Shown here: one piece after another, positions 1 through 11,361 of the stretch | Layout: each line of letters starts with the position of its first letter | Numbering within the stretch: position 1 is the first letter of the stretch | Assembly (NCBI GenBank): GCA_008015155.1 | Contig: SSFA01000027.1 | Coordinates: 54,732-118,731 of the forward strand | DNA from: Thiothrix sp. | GTDB lineage: Bacteria; Pseudomonadota; Gammaproteobacteria; Thiotrichales; Thiotrichaceae | DNA: 64,000 bases | Reading direction: 5' to 3' | Notes under the pieces: model-generated | The model's database searches: none | What the model was told of the DNA's origin: nothing | Seen by the model: the letters and a program-made list of their open reading frames with translations, nothing else | Position numbers and translations under genes: made by a program

Positions 1-399
1 TCTCCCTACCCTCACTGAATAAGTAATAAAAAAATTGCTTTTAGTAGAGCAAACCAACCTACATACTTCACCATACCTTTACTTGAATGGCTTACTAAAA
101 ATGAGCATCTACTTACCGAATATTATGACTATAGTACTTTTTAAATTTTTTTGGTTTTTTTTTGGAATTTTTTTGAACTAAAATTAGTCATCTCATGAGT
201 GCAGTCGATAAAACCTCTGATTTCCTAATCAAATCATCGTCACCGACTTATCTAGGTGCCTTCAAGAATGTGAAATATTTCAGACCACTAATTCGTGGCT
301 CAGTTATGGGTCATGCTTCATAAAAGTTGAATGCTTTGATTTGACAGACTCCATCTTTTTATACAGGTATGAAGCTCTCTGCCCACGCTTAACCTTGAA
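1..399. other. AT-rich stretch without an identifiable gene
   Basis: No complete gene is visible. Frame +1 is open from base 19 to a TAA at 142-144 and its last 30 or so codons look protein-like (ending in acidic and aromatic residues), but the frame has a TGA at 16-18 and no start codon. It could be the decayed 3' end of a gene lying to the left. Long T-runs occur at 140-180. Nothing else is supported. Confidence 0.3.
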
Positions 400-415
400 T
401 ATGGAGTCTGTCAAA
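340..415. repeat. 15-bp inverted repeat at the IS1 remnant edge
   Basis: TTTGACAGACTCCAT at 340-354 is the exact reverse complement of ATGGAGTCTGTCAAA at 401-415, with 46 bases between. The right arm includes the first readable insA codons. This suggests a small inverted duplication during decay of the element rather than an IS terminal repeat. Confidence 0.6.
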
Positions 416-590
416 GCGATGATGTTTAGCATCATGCTAAAAAGCGTAGTGGCGAACAATGCTATCGCTGCAAAGAGTGCGGCTCCTGCTTTCAATTGAA
501 GTATCGCTATAACAGCAATCAACTTGGAACCACGGAATGAATCGTTGACATCGCCATAACGGCTCAGGTGTCCGGGATCTTAGCCGCGTG
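400..590 (+). pseudogene. IS1-family insA remnant (decayed transposase N-terminal part)
   Basis: Read on the plus strand from about 409, the translation gives CQSDDV, a stop at 427, then HHAKKRSGEQCYRCKECG and a following stretch with CFQLKYRYNSNQLGTTE, then a stop at 538. This matches the zinc-finger start of IS1 InsA (CPxC...GxQRYxCxxC...W/FQLxYxY...QIVDxA). After that stop the frame continues IVDIAITA, and a further frame change (about 557) gives GVRDLSRV, the expected HTH segment. The two stops and the frame change show it is dead. No InsB part and no intact IS ends were found. Identification rests on my recall of the InsA pattern. Confidence 0.6.
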
Positions 591-621
591 TAACTATTTA
601 CATGTACTAAGAGATACGAGA

Positions 622-969
622 CTATTTTTTCAAGCGCTCTTTCAAATCCGCAAACGGATTATAAGTCGCACCCGTTGTACCTGAATCTCCCGCTGATCCA
701 CCATAAGCCGCTTCTGTTAGCTTCTGGTGTTCGTAGTCGTGGCAATACAAGCACAAAAGCTCCCAATTACTACCATCGCTTGGATTATTATCATGATTAT
801 GATCGCGATGATGAACGGTAAGTTCGCGTAAATTACTGTGATTGAATTCACGGGCACAACGCCCACAAACCCAGGGATAGAGTTTTAAGGCTTGCTCACG
901 ATAACCTTTAGCGCGCTCCTCCGCTTGGCGACGTGCTTTTAGGATAATTTCTTGCTCTTTTGTATTCAT
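622..969 (-). CDS. yajD: YajD-like HNH nuclease family protein
   Basis: Small protein of about 115 residues of the YajD HNH family, presumed to be a metal-dependent DNA nuclease; its cellular role is unknown even in E. coli. Visible features are CGRC at about residues 34-37 and CLYC about 45 residues later (two CxxC knuckles), with the HNH core containing ELTVHHRDHNHDNNP and a downstream N and H (NWELLCLYCHD). I chose the ATG at 969 because GAGGA lies seven bases upstream; the longer reading from 996 lacks such a site. It is a single gene with IS1 debris downstream. The family call is sound, the function is inferred. Confidence 0.82.
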   Translation of the reverse strand: MNTKEQEIILKARRQAEERAKGYREQALKLYPWVCGRCAREFNHSNLRELTVHHRDHNHDNNPSDGSNWELLCLYCHDYEHQKLTEAAYGGSAGDSGTTGATYNPFADLKERLKK

Positions 970-1088
970 CTTTGATTCCTCGCTAATCCACCACAAGCTT
1001 TAGTGACGTTTATCTGTGCTTGCTGGCATAAGATGGTAGTTCTCTTACAATAACATGAATCAGAGCTGAAAATCATGGAGTGTCAACC

Positions 1089-1295
1089 ATGCAAATAATC
1101 ACTGAAGTGATTCGTGAAAATTTATCGCCGAGTGAAGTAATGGCATTGCGCCAAGCGGAACTCGCTAAAGGGCATTTAGTGAATGTGAATCGCCTACATA
1201 GTCAATTGGTGGAGATTGAAATCATCCACCCAAATCGAACTATCAATATCACGCCTAAACCGCCCGAACTTTATGCTGACACTTTCCTAACCTGA
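1089..1295 (+). CDS. Small conserved-looking protein of unknown function (68 aa)
   Basis: A 68-residue acidic/mixed protein without cysteines, signal peptide or membrane segment. I do not recognise the family. The ATG at 1089 has GGAG eight bases upstream; a GTG at 1080 is the longer alternative. Its end overlaps the 3' end of the convergent molybdopterin oxidoreductase gene by 25 bases. The good ribosome site supports a real gene. No function can be assigned. Confidence 0.5.
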   Translation: MQIITEVIRENLSPSEVMALRQAELAKGHLVNVNRLHSQLVEIEIIHPNRTINITPKPPELYADTFLT

Positions 1296-3364
1296 CACAA
1301 TAGCGACTTAAACGGTGGAAAACCACTAATGGGATCAAGGCTTTTATCATCCGTCAGCTCATTAATATTGGCACTATTCCAACCGTGGAAAGCATGTACC
1401 ACGCCTTGCTTCATTTTATCTGTCACTTCTGCGCGGAAAATGACTTTGCCACGGGGTGAACTGATTTCTACTGTATCACCCTGCGTGATTTGCCGTGCTG
1501 CGGCATCGTTAGGGTGAATCTGTACGCGCGGATAAGGATCAAGTTTTAGCATCGGCGCGACATTATGTTGCTGCGAATGCGTGAAGTATTTCTGCCGCCC
1601 ACCTGAAGTCAGCACCAGCGGAAAATCCGGTAAAAGTTCTGGGGTAGAAACTGGGCTTTCGGCAGGCTCGCGATAAATCGGTAAGCCGTCATAACCTTTT
1701 TGCTTTAGCTCGACCGAATCGAATTCAATTTTGCCAGTGGCGGTTTTAAAACCATTAATGCGCCATTGTCGATCAGCATCCAAAAAGCCACGCTCGACTA
1801 ATTCCTCAATCACCGGACTATAAACAATCACACCTTCAGGATTCGCATACGCTTCTTCGCGTACTTCTTGCGGCAAACCTTCGGCCATTTCTGCCCACGA
1901 AGCCTCTAAATCACCGTGCCAGAATTTATCCGCCATGCCTAAGCGCACGCCCAACTCAAGGAAAATTTGTCCATCCGCTTTAGCTTCACCGCGTGGTGGC
2001 AAGGCTTGATGGCGATATTTCACTTCCCCTTGATACGCACATCCCGGATAAGCAATGAGTGCTGGACGCTCTAAACTGGTGGCAGCAGGCAAGACAATAT
2101 CCGCTTGTAAGGTGGCAGGATTATGGAAGAAGTCGGAAACTGCGAAGAAATCGAGTGTGCTTAGAGCGTGCTCCATACGCTTGGAATTCGCCCACATCGC
2201 CGTATTAATGCCCATCGCCAAGAGCGCGCGCAGCGGCTGCGGTTTGCTTTCCAGAATACAATCCGGCATCAACATACTTTGTCCGGCTGGCCAGTATTTC
2301 GTCCAAATCGGAAACACTTCATCGCCAATGCGTGGCGGCAATTCCTTTACGCACACATCAAATAACTCAATCGGTTTGGGCAGCACTTTGTCATTGAAAA
2401 AGCGATTCCCGCCTTCCCGATCAATCATCCCTAGTACTGCGGACAGCAGAATCATCGCCCGATGGTTTTGAAAGCCATTACTATGCTGGACGGTGGAGGT
2501 CGGCGACATGGCAATTTGCGAGGGTAAAGTGGTGGCGAACATTTCTACCGCGGCGCGTAAATCGGCTTCTTGAATACCACAAATCTCAGCCACACGGCTG
2601 GGCGTAAATTCGCGAATATACTCACGGAAAGCGTCCAAGCCATTCGCCCACTCATCCAAAAAGGTCTGATCTTGCCAGCCATTTGCAAAAATTAAATGGT
2701 GGAAACCGAGCGCCAAAGCACCATCGGTTCCGGGGCGAATTTGTAGGTGAATATCCGCCAATTCCGCGGTTTCAGTGCGACGCGGGTCAACCACAATCAT
2801 CTTGCGATTCTTTTTCTTTTTCGCCAGATGATGATTCTCAAAGGGTGGAATCGAGCCTGAAGCATTGGTCGACCAGACCAATACGCATTTGGTTTTAGGT
2901 GATTCAACCGTGGAGGTGGTTTTTAGTTTATACCCATAAGTGAGCTTTTCCGCGACCATCGTTGCCGAGAAGCAGCAACCCGATTCAGTTAAATAATTCG
3001 GGCTACCAAACGCATGTGCCAAACGCTGTAATTGCGGACGTGCTTCTTTGGTGTAACCTGCAAAGAACCCGACCGCAGGCGCACCATACTTGGCTTTGGC
3101 TTTATTCAATTCCGCGACAATCGTATCCAGCGCTTCATCCCAAGAAATGCGCTCAAACTGCCCCAAACCCTTCGTACCCACACGCTTTAAAGGATATAAC
3201 AAACGCTCAGGATGATATTGCCGCTCTAGTTGCATCTGCCCACGCGGGCAGTTCGGCAAGCCCTCCACCGCAATGGCTTCCTGCTGTGCGTTCAAGGTCA
3301 CGGTGAAGGCACAGTTGGCATCGCATTCGTAACAGGTGGTGTGTTTGGTGGTAGTCTCGGTCAT
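1271..3364 (-). CDS. Molybdopterin (bis-MGD) oxidoreductase with N-terminal [4Fe-4S] site
   Basis: 697-residue member of the prokaryotic molybdopterin oxidoreductase family (formate dehydrogenase/DMSO reductase superfamily). The N-terminus has CYECDANC with a later CPRGQ, the Cx2Cx3C...C pattern that binds one [4Fe-4S] cluster. The Mo/W ligand position probably lies in TESGCCFSA (about residue 128), suggesting a cysteine ligand. The C-terminal part has the molydopterin dinucleotide-binding beta-barrel (QIHPNDAAARQITQGDTVEI). There is no Tat signal, so it is presumably cytoplasmic. No electron-transfer or membrane subunit is adjacent and no cofactor gene is nearby, so the substrate is unknown. 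It resembles the branch that includes acetylene hydratase-like and FdhA-like enzymes. Confidence 0.85.
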   Translation of the reverse strand: MTETTTKHTTCYECDANCAFTVTLNAQQEAIAVEGLPNCPRGQMQLERQYHPERLLYPLKRVGTKGLGQFERISWDEALDTIVAELNKAKAKYGAPAVGFFAGYTKEARPQLQRLAHAFGSPNYLTESGCCFSATMVAEKLTYGYKLKTTSTVESPKTKCVLVWSTNASGSIPPFENHHLAKKKKNRKMIVVDPRRTETAELADIHLQIRPGTDGALALGFHHLIFANGWQDQTFLDEWANGLDAFREYIREFTPSRVAEICGIQEADLRAAVEMFATTLPSQIAMSPTSTVQHSNGFQNHRAMILLSAVLGMIDREGGNRFFNDKVLPKPIELFDVCVKELPPRIGDEVFPIWTKYWPAGQSMLMPDCILESKPQPLRALLAMGINTAMWANSKRMEHALSTLDFFAVSDFFHNPATLQADIVLPAATSLERPALIAYPGCAYQGEVKYRHQALPPRGEAKADGQIFLELGVRLGMADKFWHGDLEASWAEMAEGLPQEVREEAYANPEGVIVYSPVIEELVERGFLDADRQWRINGFKTATGKIEFDSVELKQKGYDGLPIYREPAESPVSTPELLPDFPLVLTSGGRQKYFTHSQQHNVAPMLKLDPYPRVQIHPNDAAARQITQGDTVEISSPRGKVIFRAEVTDKMKQGVVHAFHGWNSANINELTDDKSLDPISGFPPFKSLLCQVRKVSA

Positions 3365-3856
3365 CAGGGCAGCTCGAAGTCAAAATGCTCTTATCATAGC
3401 GAAACCAACAAAGTGTGCACGTATCATTAAAAACCAGATGGATAGACGTATTGGCTCTATTGTAAGTAGCATCACAATTAGAACAAAATGATGCATTAAT
3501 TGATAGTGTATAAAAATAATTTGATGGGCTTTTTATCAGCACTACTTAATGTACTGAGTGCTTTCCTACTCTGATGATCCGAAAGATATTCGCTGCGACG
3601 TTATTTTAAAAAATATGAATTAATTCATATGCCATTCATCTTTTAAATCTTAAACCTCCAATTAAATCAAGAATTTATTAAAAATTCAAGCTTAACCGAT
3701 AAATCTCTTAAAATTTAAAATAAAATATTGCGATTGATTTAATTTAAATTTAATTAGATTATTTCGATTATTTTTGAAATAGTTGACCTTACTAAGTTAA
3801 GCAAGCTCGCTTGCGTAGTTATTAAGCATTCCATTTATAAGAATAGGTTAAATACA
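3365..3856. other. AT-rich intergenic region with a small hairpin
   Basis: About 490 bases upstream of two divergent genes. The centre (3590-3790) is very AT-rich. GCAAGC/GCTTGC at 3801-3814 can form a short hairpin. I see no coding region; open frames here run over the end of the oxidoreductase gene and are not credible. Confidence 0.4.
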
Positions 3857-4399
3857 ATGATCAATTCGAAGAATATTACTTTAAAAAAATTTGCTTTATT
3901 ACTAGGGATGCTACTTTCTGTATTCTTTGTAGGCTGCCACGATTCGGAAGCAGAAGTTAGCGTCAATAATTCACTTGTTGATTTATTAGGCTATATTGAA
4001 TACAGTGATACAGCAATGGTTGAGCAAGATAAGTTCTACATACCTGCAAGCTATCAACCGCGTGTAGCCTTATTTCTAAAAGCAGCGGCTGAAAAAAATC
4101 CTGAGAAAGATATGGTAGCATTTATTATAAATAACATAACTAAAACTATTATTTGGCAGATTACTGCATCTGGTAAGTTGATTAATTCTGAAAAACTCAT
4201 TCAGCTTACAGCTGAAGCCCCTCGATCCACAGACATAAAGCCAGAGCTTAAACCAGTGTTTTTTACCATAAAATCGCCAGCTTTATTTGCTGGAGCTGAA
4301 CAACGCACTTATAACGGTGCTACGCAGTTTTTTGCATTTAAGTCGAAAAATGGGGAGCAGAAGCATTATCAAATGATTTGGTTGGAAACGGCTAATTAA
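3857..4399 (+). CDS. Predicted lipoprotein of unknown function
   Basis: 180 residues. The N-terminus is a lipoprotein signal: basic start (KNITLKKF), hydrophobic core, and lipobox VFFVGC with the modified cysteine at residue 27. Residue +2 is His, not Asp, so outer-membrane sorting is expected if Lol rules apply. The mature part has no recognised domain and no further cysteine. It is a single gene with AT-rich flanks; T-rich sequence about 30-45 bases after the stop (ending near 4438) may be a weak terminator. AT-rich composition relative to the neighbours hints at acquired DNA, but this is only an impression. Confidence 0.65.
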   Translation: MINSKNITLKKFALLLGMLLSVFFVGCHDSEAEVSVNNSLVDLLGYIEYSDTAMVEQDKFYIPASYQPRVALFLKAAAEKNPEKDMVAFIINNITKTIIWQITASGKLINSEKLIQLTAEAPRSTDIKPELKPVFFTIKSPALFAGAEQRTYNGATQFFAFKSKNGEQKHYQMIWLETAN

Positions 4400-6951
<2,552 letters not shown>

Positions 6952-7035
6952 AACACCTCCTATCCCATTTGGGGCTATAGCTGCTATAGCAGTTGCCGCT
7001 AATAATGTTGGATTCAGTTCTTAGCTGAGGTTTGC

Positions 7036-7272
7036 ATGCCTTATTATGTTTTTCGCATCACTCAACCTAGTCCAGTTTTAAAAAATTTGGAGCACCAAGG
7101 TACTCATGAAGCTTACCAAGCGGCTCGTCAGCAAGTACGTGACTTACGCGCACTAGCCCTACCGAGTGATAAAGCTACTTATAAACTGATCTTCGCAGCT
7201 AGCCAATTAGAGGCAGAAGAACGTTTACATGAGCACCGTGAGCAACCTGTCTTGATGGAATGGGAAAAGTAA
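7036..7272 (+). CDS. Small conserved hypothetical protein (78 aa)
   Basis: A soluble 78-residue protein, alpha-helical by composition, ending LEAEERLHEHREQPVLMEWEK. The start has GAGG five bases upstream. It sits just before cysG with a 36-base gap and probably shares its transcript. I recall similar small proteins next to cysG or in sulfur-oxidising gammaproteobacteria but cannot name the family. No function assigned. Confidence 0.6.
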   Translation: MPYYVFRITQPSPVLKNLEHQGTHEAYQAARQQVRDLRALALPSDKATYKLIFAASQLEAEERLHEHREQPVLMEWEK

Positions 7273-7308
7273 GCCATCCTTGCTGATCACCCGCTAGGAG
7301 ATTGTTGA

Positions 7309-8748
7309 TTGAAACGCTACCCAATGTTTATGTGCTTACAGCATCGTCCCTGTCTAGTCGTGGGCGCTGGCAAAGTAGCGCTACGTAAAGCGGAATCTCT
7401 GTTAGAAGCTGGAGCAAAACTCACGCTAATTGCACCAGAGTTGGATAGCGAATTAGCGAAGGTTTTGAAGCAGTATTCTCAGCAAATGACATGGAAACAA
7501 CGTGAATTTCAAGATGAAGATATTACCGGCCAATATTTGATTATTGCCGCTACTAATAATGCTGCTGTTAATGCACGAGTTGCAGAACTGGCTAATGCCC
7601 GACAAATTCCAGTGAATGTGGTTGATAATCAAGCAGCTTGTAGTTTTATTGTGCCCTCAGTCGTAGATCGCTCACCCGTCATGATTGCTGTGTCGACAGG
7701 TGGCGCTTCGCCCGTCTTAGCCCGACAATTGCGCATGAAACTGGAAACGATGATCCCATCCTCTTGTGGGCAATTAGCAGCCATCACCGAGGAATATCGT
7801 GAAGCGGTCAAACAGCGCTTTGCTGACCCTGAACAACGTAAACAATTTTGGGAGCAGGCTTTGCGTGGCCCGTTTGCAGAATTAGTCTATGCGGGGAATG
7901 TGAGTGCCGCACGGCAAATGCTGGACGAAAGCTTGTCGCAATCCGCTGCGGCAGCTTCTGTTGGTGAAGTTTATTTAGTCGGCGCAGGCCCAGGTGATCC
8001 CGATCTATTGACCTTTCGTGCGGTGCGTTTAATGCAGCAAGCTGATGTTGTCGTCTATGACCGCTTAGTGGCGAAATCGATTCTAGAGATGGCAAGCCAA
8101 ACTGCTGAGCGTATTTATGTTGGCAAGGAAAAAGCTAAGCATGCTGTGCCACAAGAAGGCATTAATGCTTTATTGGTGCGCTTAGCTAAACAAGGTAAGC
8201 GGGTTTTACGTCTCAAAGGGGGCGATCCTTTTATTTTTGGCAGAGGTGGTGAAGAAATTGAAACCTTGGCTGAAAATGGTATTCCTTTCCAAGTGGTGCC
8301 CGGCATAACTGCGGCTTCTGGTTGCGCGTCCTATGCAGGGATTCCCTTGACCCATCGGGATTATGCCCAATCTTGTACTTTTGCCACTGGCCATTTAAAA
8401 GATGGCACGATTGATCTGGATTGGGAAAAGCTTGCTCAGCCACGCCAAACAGTGGTGTTCTATATGGGGCTAACAGGCATTGAAGTCATTAGCCATGAAC
8501 TCATTAAACACGGGACGCCCAGCGACATGCCAGCTGCTTTAATTGAGCAAGGCACGACCCGCAATCAACGCGTGCATATTGGTACACTAGCCACACTACC
8601 TGAACTCGTAAAACAGCGTTCAGTACGCGCCCCTACTCTGACGATTGTCGGTGAAGTCGTTAACTTGCATGAAAAATTAAATTGGTATCAGCCCGAACGC
8701 CATGTAGCCGCTAGTGAATTTAGCCGTACACCTGAGCTAAAGGACTAA
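7309..8748 (+). CDS. cysG: Siroheme synthase (trifunctional)
   Basis: 479 residues with both CysG halves. Residues 1 to about 210 are the NAD-dependent precorrin-2 dehydrogenase/sirohydrochlorin ferrochelatase (CLVVGAGKVALRKAESLLEAG at 15-35 is the dinucleotide-binding loop). From about 222 is the SAM-dependent uroporphyrinogen-III C-methyltransferase (VYLVGAGPGDPDLLT, and VVPGITAASGCASYAG). It makes siroheme for sulfite and nitrite reductases. The start is TTG at 7309, chosen because TAGGAG lies eight bases upstream and the N-terminus then aligns with CysG. It is the head of a run of genes joined end to end with the next two. Confidence 0.96.
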   Translation: MKRYPMFMCLQHRPCLVVGAGKVALRKAESLLEAGAKLTLIAPELDSELAKVLKQYSQQMTWKQREFQDEDITGQYLIIAATNNAAVNARVAELANARQIPVNVVDNQAACSFIVPSVVDRSPVMIAVSTGGASPVLARQLRMKLETMIPSSCGQLAAITEEYREAVKQRFADPEQRKQFWEQALRGPFAELVYAGNVSAARQMLDESLSQSAAAASVGEVYLVGAGPGDPDLLTFRAVRLMQQADVVVYDRLVAKSILEMASQTAERIYVGKEKAKHAVPQEGINALLVRLAKQGKRVLRLKGGDPFIFGRGGEEIETLAENGIPFQVVPGITAASGCASYAGIPLTHRDYAQSCTFATGHLKDGTIDLDWEKLAQPRQTVVFYMGLTGIEVISHELIKHGTPSDMPAALIEQGTTRNQRVHIGTLATLPELVKQRSVRAPTLTIVGEVVNLHEKLNWYQPERHVAASEFSRTPELKD

Positions 8749-9135
8749 ATGATGACTAATAGCTTTAAAGGTATCAAAATTTCCACTCAAGCGAGTCAAG
8801 TGAGCCTTACTCAGCAGCTGAGTGAAGGGAGTAGTTGTTCTGAATCGGAGCCCTTTGCTTTGCAAGTGATTGATCGGAGCATGGAGCCTGAATTTGAACA
8901 GGGCTGCATCATTATTATCGATCCAACAGGCCTCATTCGCGATGGCGCTTTTGTATTTGCGAAAGATAATCAGGACGAGTATATTTTTCGACGTTTACGT
9001 ATTATCGCAGGCCGTTATCAATTGGAGGCTTTGCAATCGGGCTATGAGAGCTTTGAAATTCGCCCTGAGCAAATTCAAGGTATCATTACTCAGCGGGCGG
9101 GTAAGCGTCGTTCTTATCACAAATGGTATGATTAA
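8749..9135 (+). CDS. LexA/S24-like peptidase-domain protein without a DNA-binding domain
   Basis: 128 residues consisting only of a LexA/UmuD-type (S24) fold; there is no helix-turn-helix. The nucleophile motif is IDRSMEPEF with Ser44. The usual general-base lysine (VKRL in LexA) aligns with FRRL, so Arg81 replaces it and self-cleavage is doubtful. ATG follows the cysG stop directly and its own stop abuts the next ATG, so translation is probably coupled. The role is unknown; it may bind a ligand or partner using the S24 fold. Confidence 0.75.
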   Translation: MMTNSFKGIKISTQASQVSLTQQLSEGSSCSESEPFALQVIDRSMEPEFEQGCIIIIDPTGLIRDGAFVFAKDNQDEYIFRRLRIIAGRYQLEALQSGYESFEIRPEQIQGIITQRAGKRRSYHKWYD

Positions 9136-9483
9136 ATGATCTGGGTTTATGGCATTAGCAGTTGCGATACTGTGCGCAAAGCTCGTCAGTGGCTAGATGA
9201 GCGGGCGATTGCTTATGAATTTCATGATTGGCGTAAACAAGGTTTAAATCCTGTACAATTACGCGCTTGGGTAGATGAATTGGGCTGGGAAGCTCTTATC
9301 AATCGCCGCGGTACGACTTGGCGCAATTTACCTGCAGCTACTCGGGAAAATATGGATGAAACCCTAGCTTTGGCAGTCATGGAAGATCAACCTAGTATCA
9401 TCAAACGCCCCTTGTTAGATCTTGGCTCAAAGCGTATTTTGGGTTTTGACGCAGAACAATGGAAAAATCTGTTCCAAAATTAG
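9136..9483 (+). CDS. yffB: Spx/ArsC-family reductase-like protein (YffB type)
   Basis: 115 residues, thioredoxin-like ArsC/Spx fold. The N-terminal motif is C10-x3-R14 (SSCDTVRKA), and the C-terminal IIKRPLLDLGSKRILGF matches the family's cis-proline region. E. coli YffB lies beside dapE, as here, which supports the identification. YffB binds glutathione but its true substrate is not known. It starts one base after the previous stop and is followed by dapE after 39 bases. Confidence 0.88.
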   Translation: MIWVYGISSCDTVRKARQWLDERAIAYEFHDWRKQGLNPVQLRAWVDELGWEALINRRGTTWRNLPAATRENMDETLALAVMEDQPSIIKRPLLDLGSKRILGFDAEQWKNLFQN

Positions 9484-10650
<1,167 letters not shown>

Positions 10651-10687
10651 TCTTAGTTAACTCTAAACATTCTTAATAATTATAAAA

Positions 10688-11134
10688 CTACTTCAGCGTC
10701 TTACGTGGTCTGCCACGTTTGCGCTTATCAATTTGCGCTTCGGCAAGCTCAGTATCACCCCAATTTATAAGGGTATCATAGAGATGGGTAGCCACCTCTT
10801 CTAAGCGTGCGCCTAAGGCTTGTTGATAATACAACTCACGTTTACGTAGTAAGTCCAACTCTTGCTCTAAGCGCATAACAGTATCTTCATAACGTGCTTG
10901 CAGCTCTTCAATCGTTGTCTGCAACTCACCAATTTTGCTATTGTACTCACTTCTCAACTGACGTTTTTCTTCAGCAGCTTGTTGCCGTACTTCTGAAATA
11001 GTAGCTGAAATTGCACCTTTAGGCCGACCACGTTTTCTTAATGGCTGCTCATGCATGATATCTGATCCACCATTATTTCCTGACATATCTAAATTAGCAT
11101 CATAAAATGACGACACATCCAACGCATTTTCCAT
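10688..11134 (-). CDS. Coiled-coil protein with an AT-hook near each end
   Basis: 148 residues. An AT-hook core RKRGRPKG is at 33-40 and a second one, KRKRGRPRK, lies in the last 12 residues. Between them, from about 48 to 125, is a charged heptad-like stretch predicted to be a coiled coil. GRP-centred hooks bind the minor groove of AT-rich DNA, so a dimeric bridging nucleoid-associated or regulatory protein is a reasonable inference. A strong GGGG ribosome site precedes the ATG. It converges on dapE. I do not recognise a named family. Confidence 0.7.
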   Translation of the reverse strand: MENALDVSSFYDANLDMSGNNGGSDIMHEQPLRKRGRPKGAISATISEVRQQAAEEKRQLRSEYNSKIGELQTTIEELQARYEDTVMRLEQELDLLRKRELYYQQALGARLEEVATHLYDTLINWGDTELAEAQIDKRKRGRPRKTLK

Positions 11135-11361
11135 AATGCCCCCTTTAATCTGAGTTAATCCAGAACTTGCGAAATACGAATGAATAAATATTACACAAGA
11201 GGTTTTTATTTGTAAAATTTATTACAAAATATAAAGACCTATTAAATAACTTAAACCTAAACACCCTCCGGCCACCTTGTTACATTTGGTAAACATTGTC
11301 TGCGAGTACAGAGTATGCGATGTTATGCGCCTGAAACAGAGCATAAAAATCAAGGAAATCC

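Noticed and set aside
19..144. End of a protein-coding gene at the window start
   Set aside because: Frame looks protein-like but begins at a stop with no start; too short to name.
304..522. 72-residue minus-strand frame
   Set aside because: It is antisense to the IS1 insA remnant, which explains its openness; no ribosome site.
2055..2471. Plus-strand frames inside the molybdopterin oxidoreductase
   Set aside because: Shadow frames opposite a well-supported gene.
3207..3542. 111-residue cysteine-rich minus frame
   Set aside because: Out of frame with the oxidoreductase N-terminus and overlapping it; no family match.
8870..9139. Second frame overlapping the S24-like gene
   Set aside because: No ribosome site and no domain; it is a shadow of the real gene.
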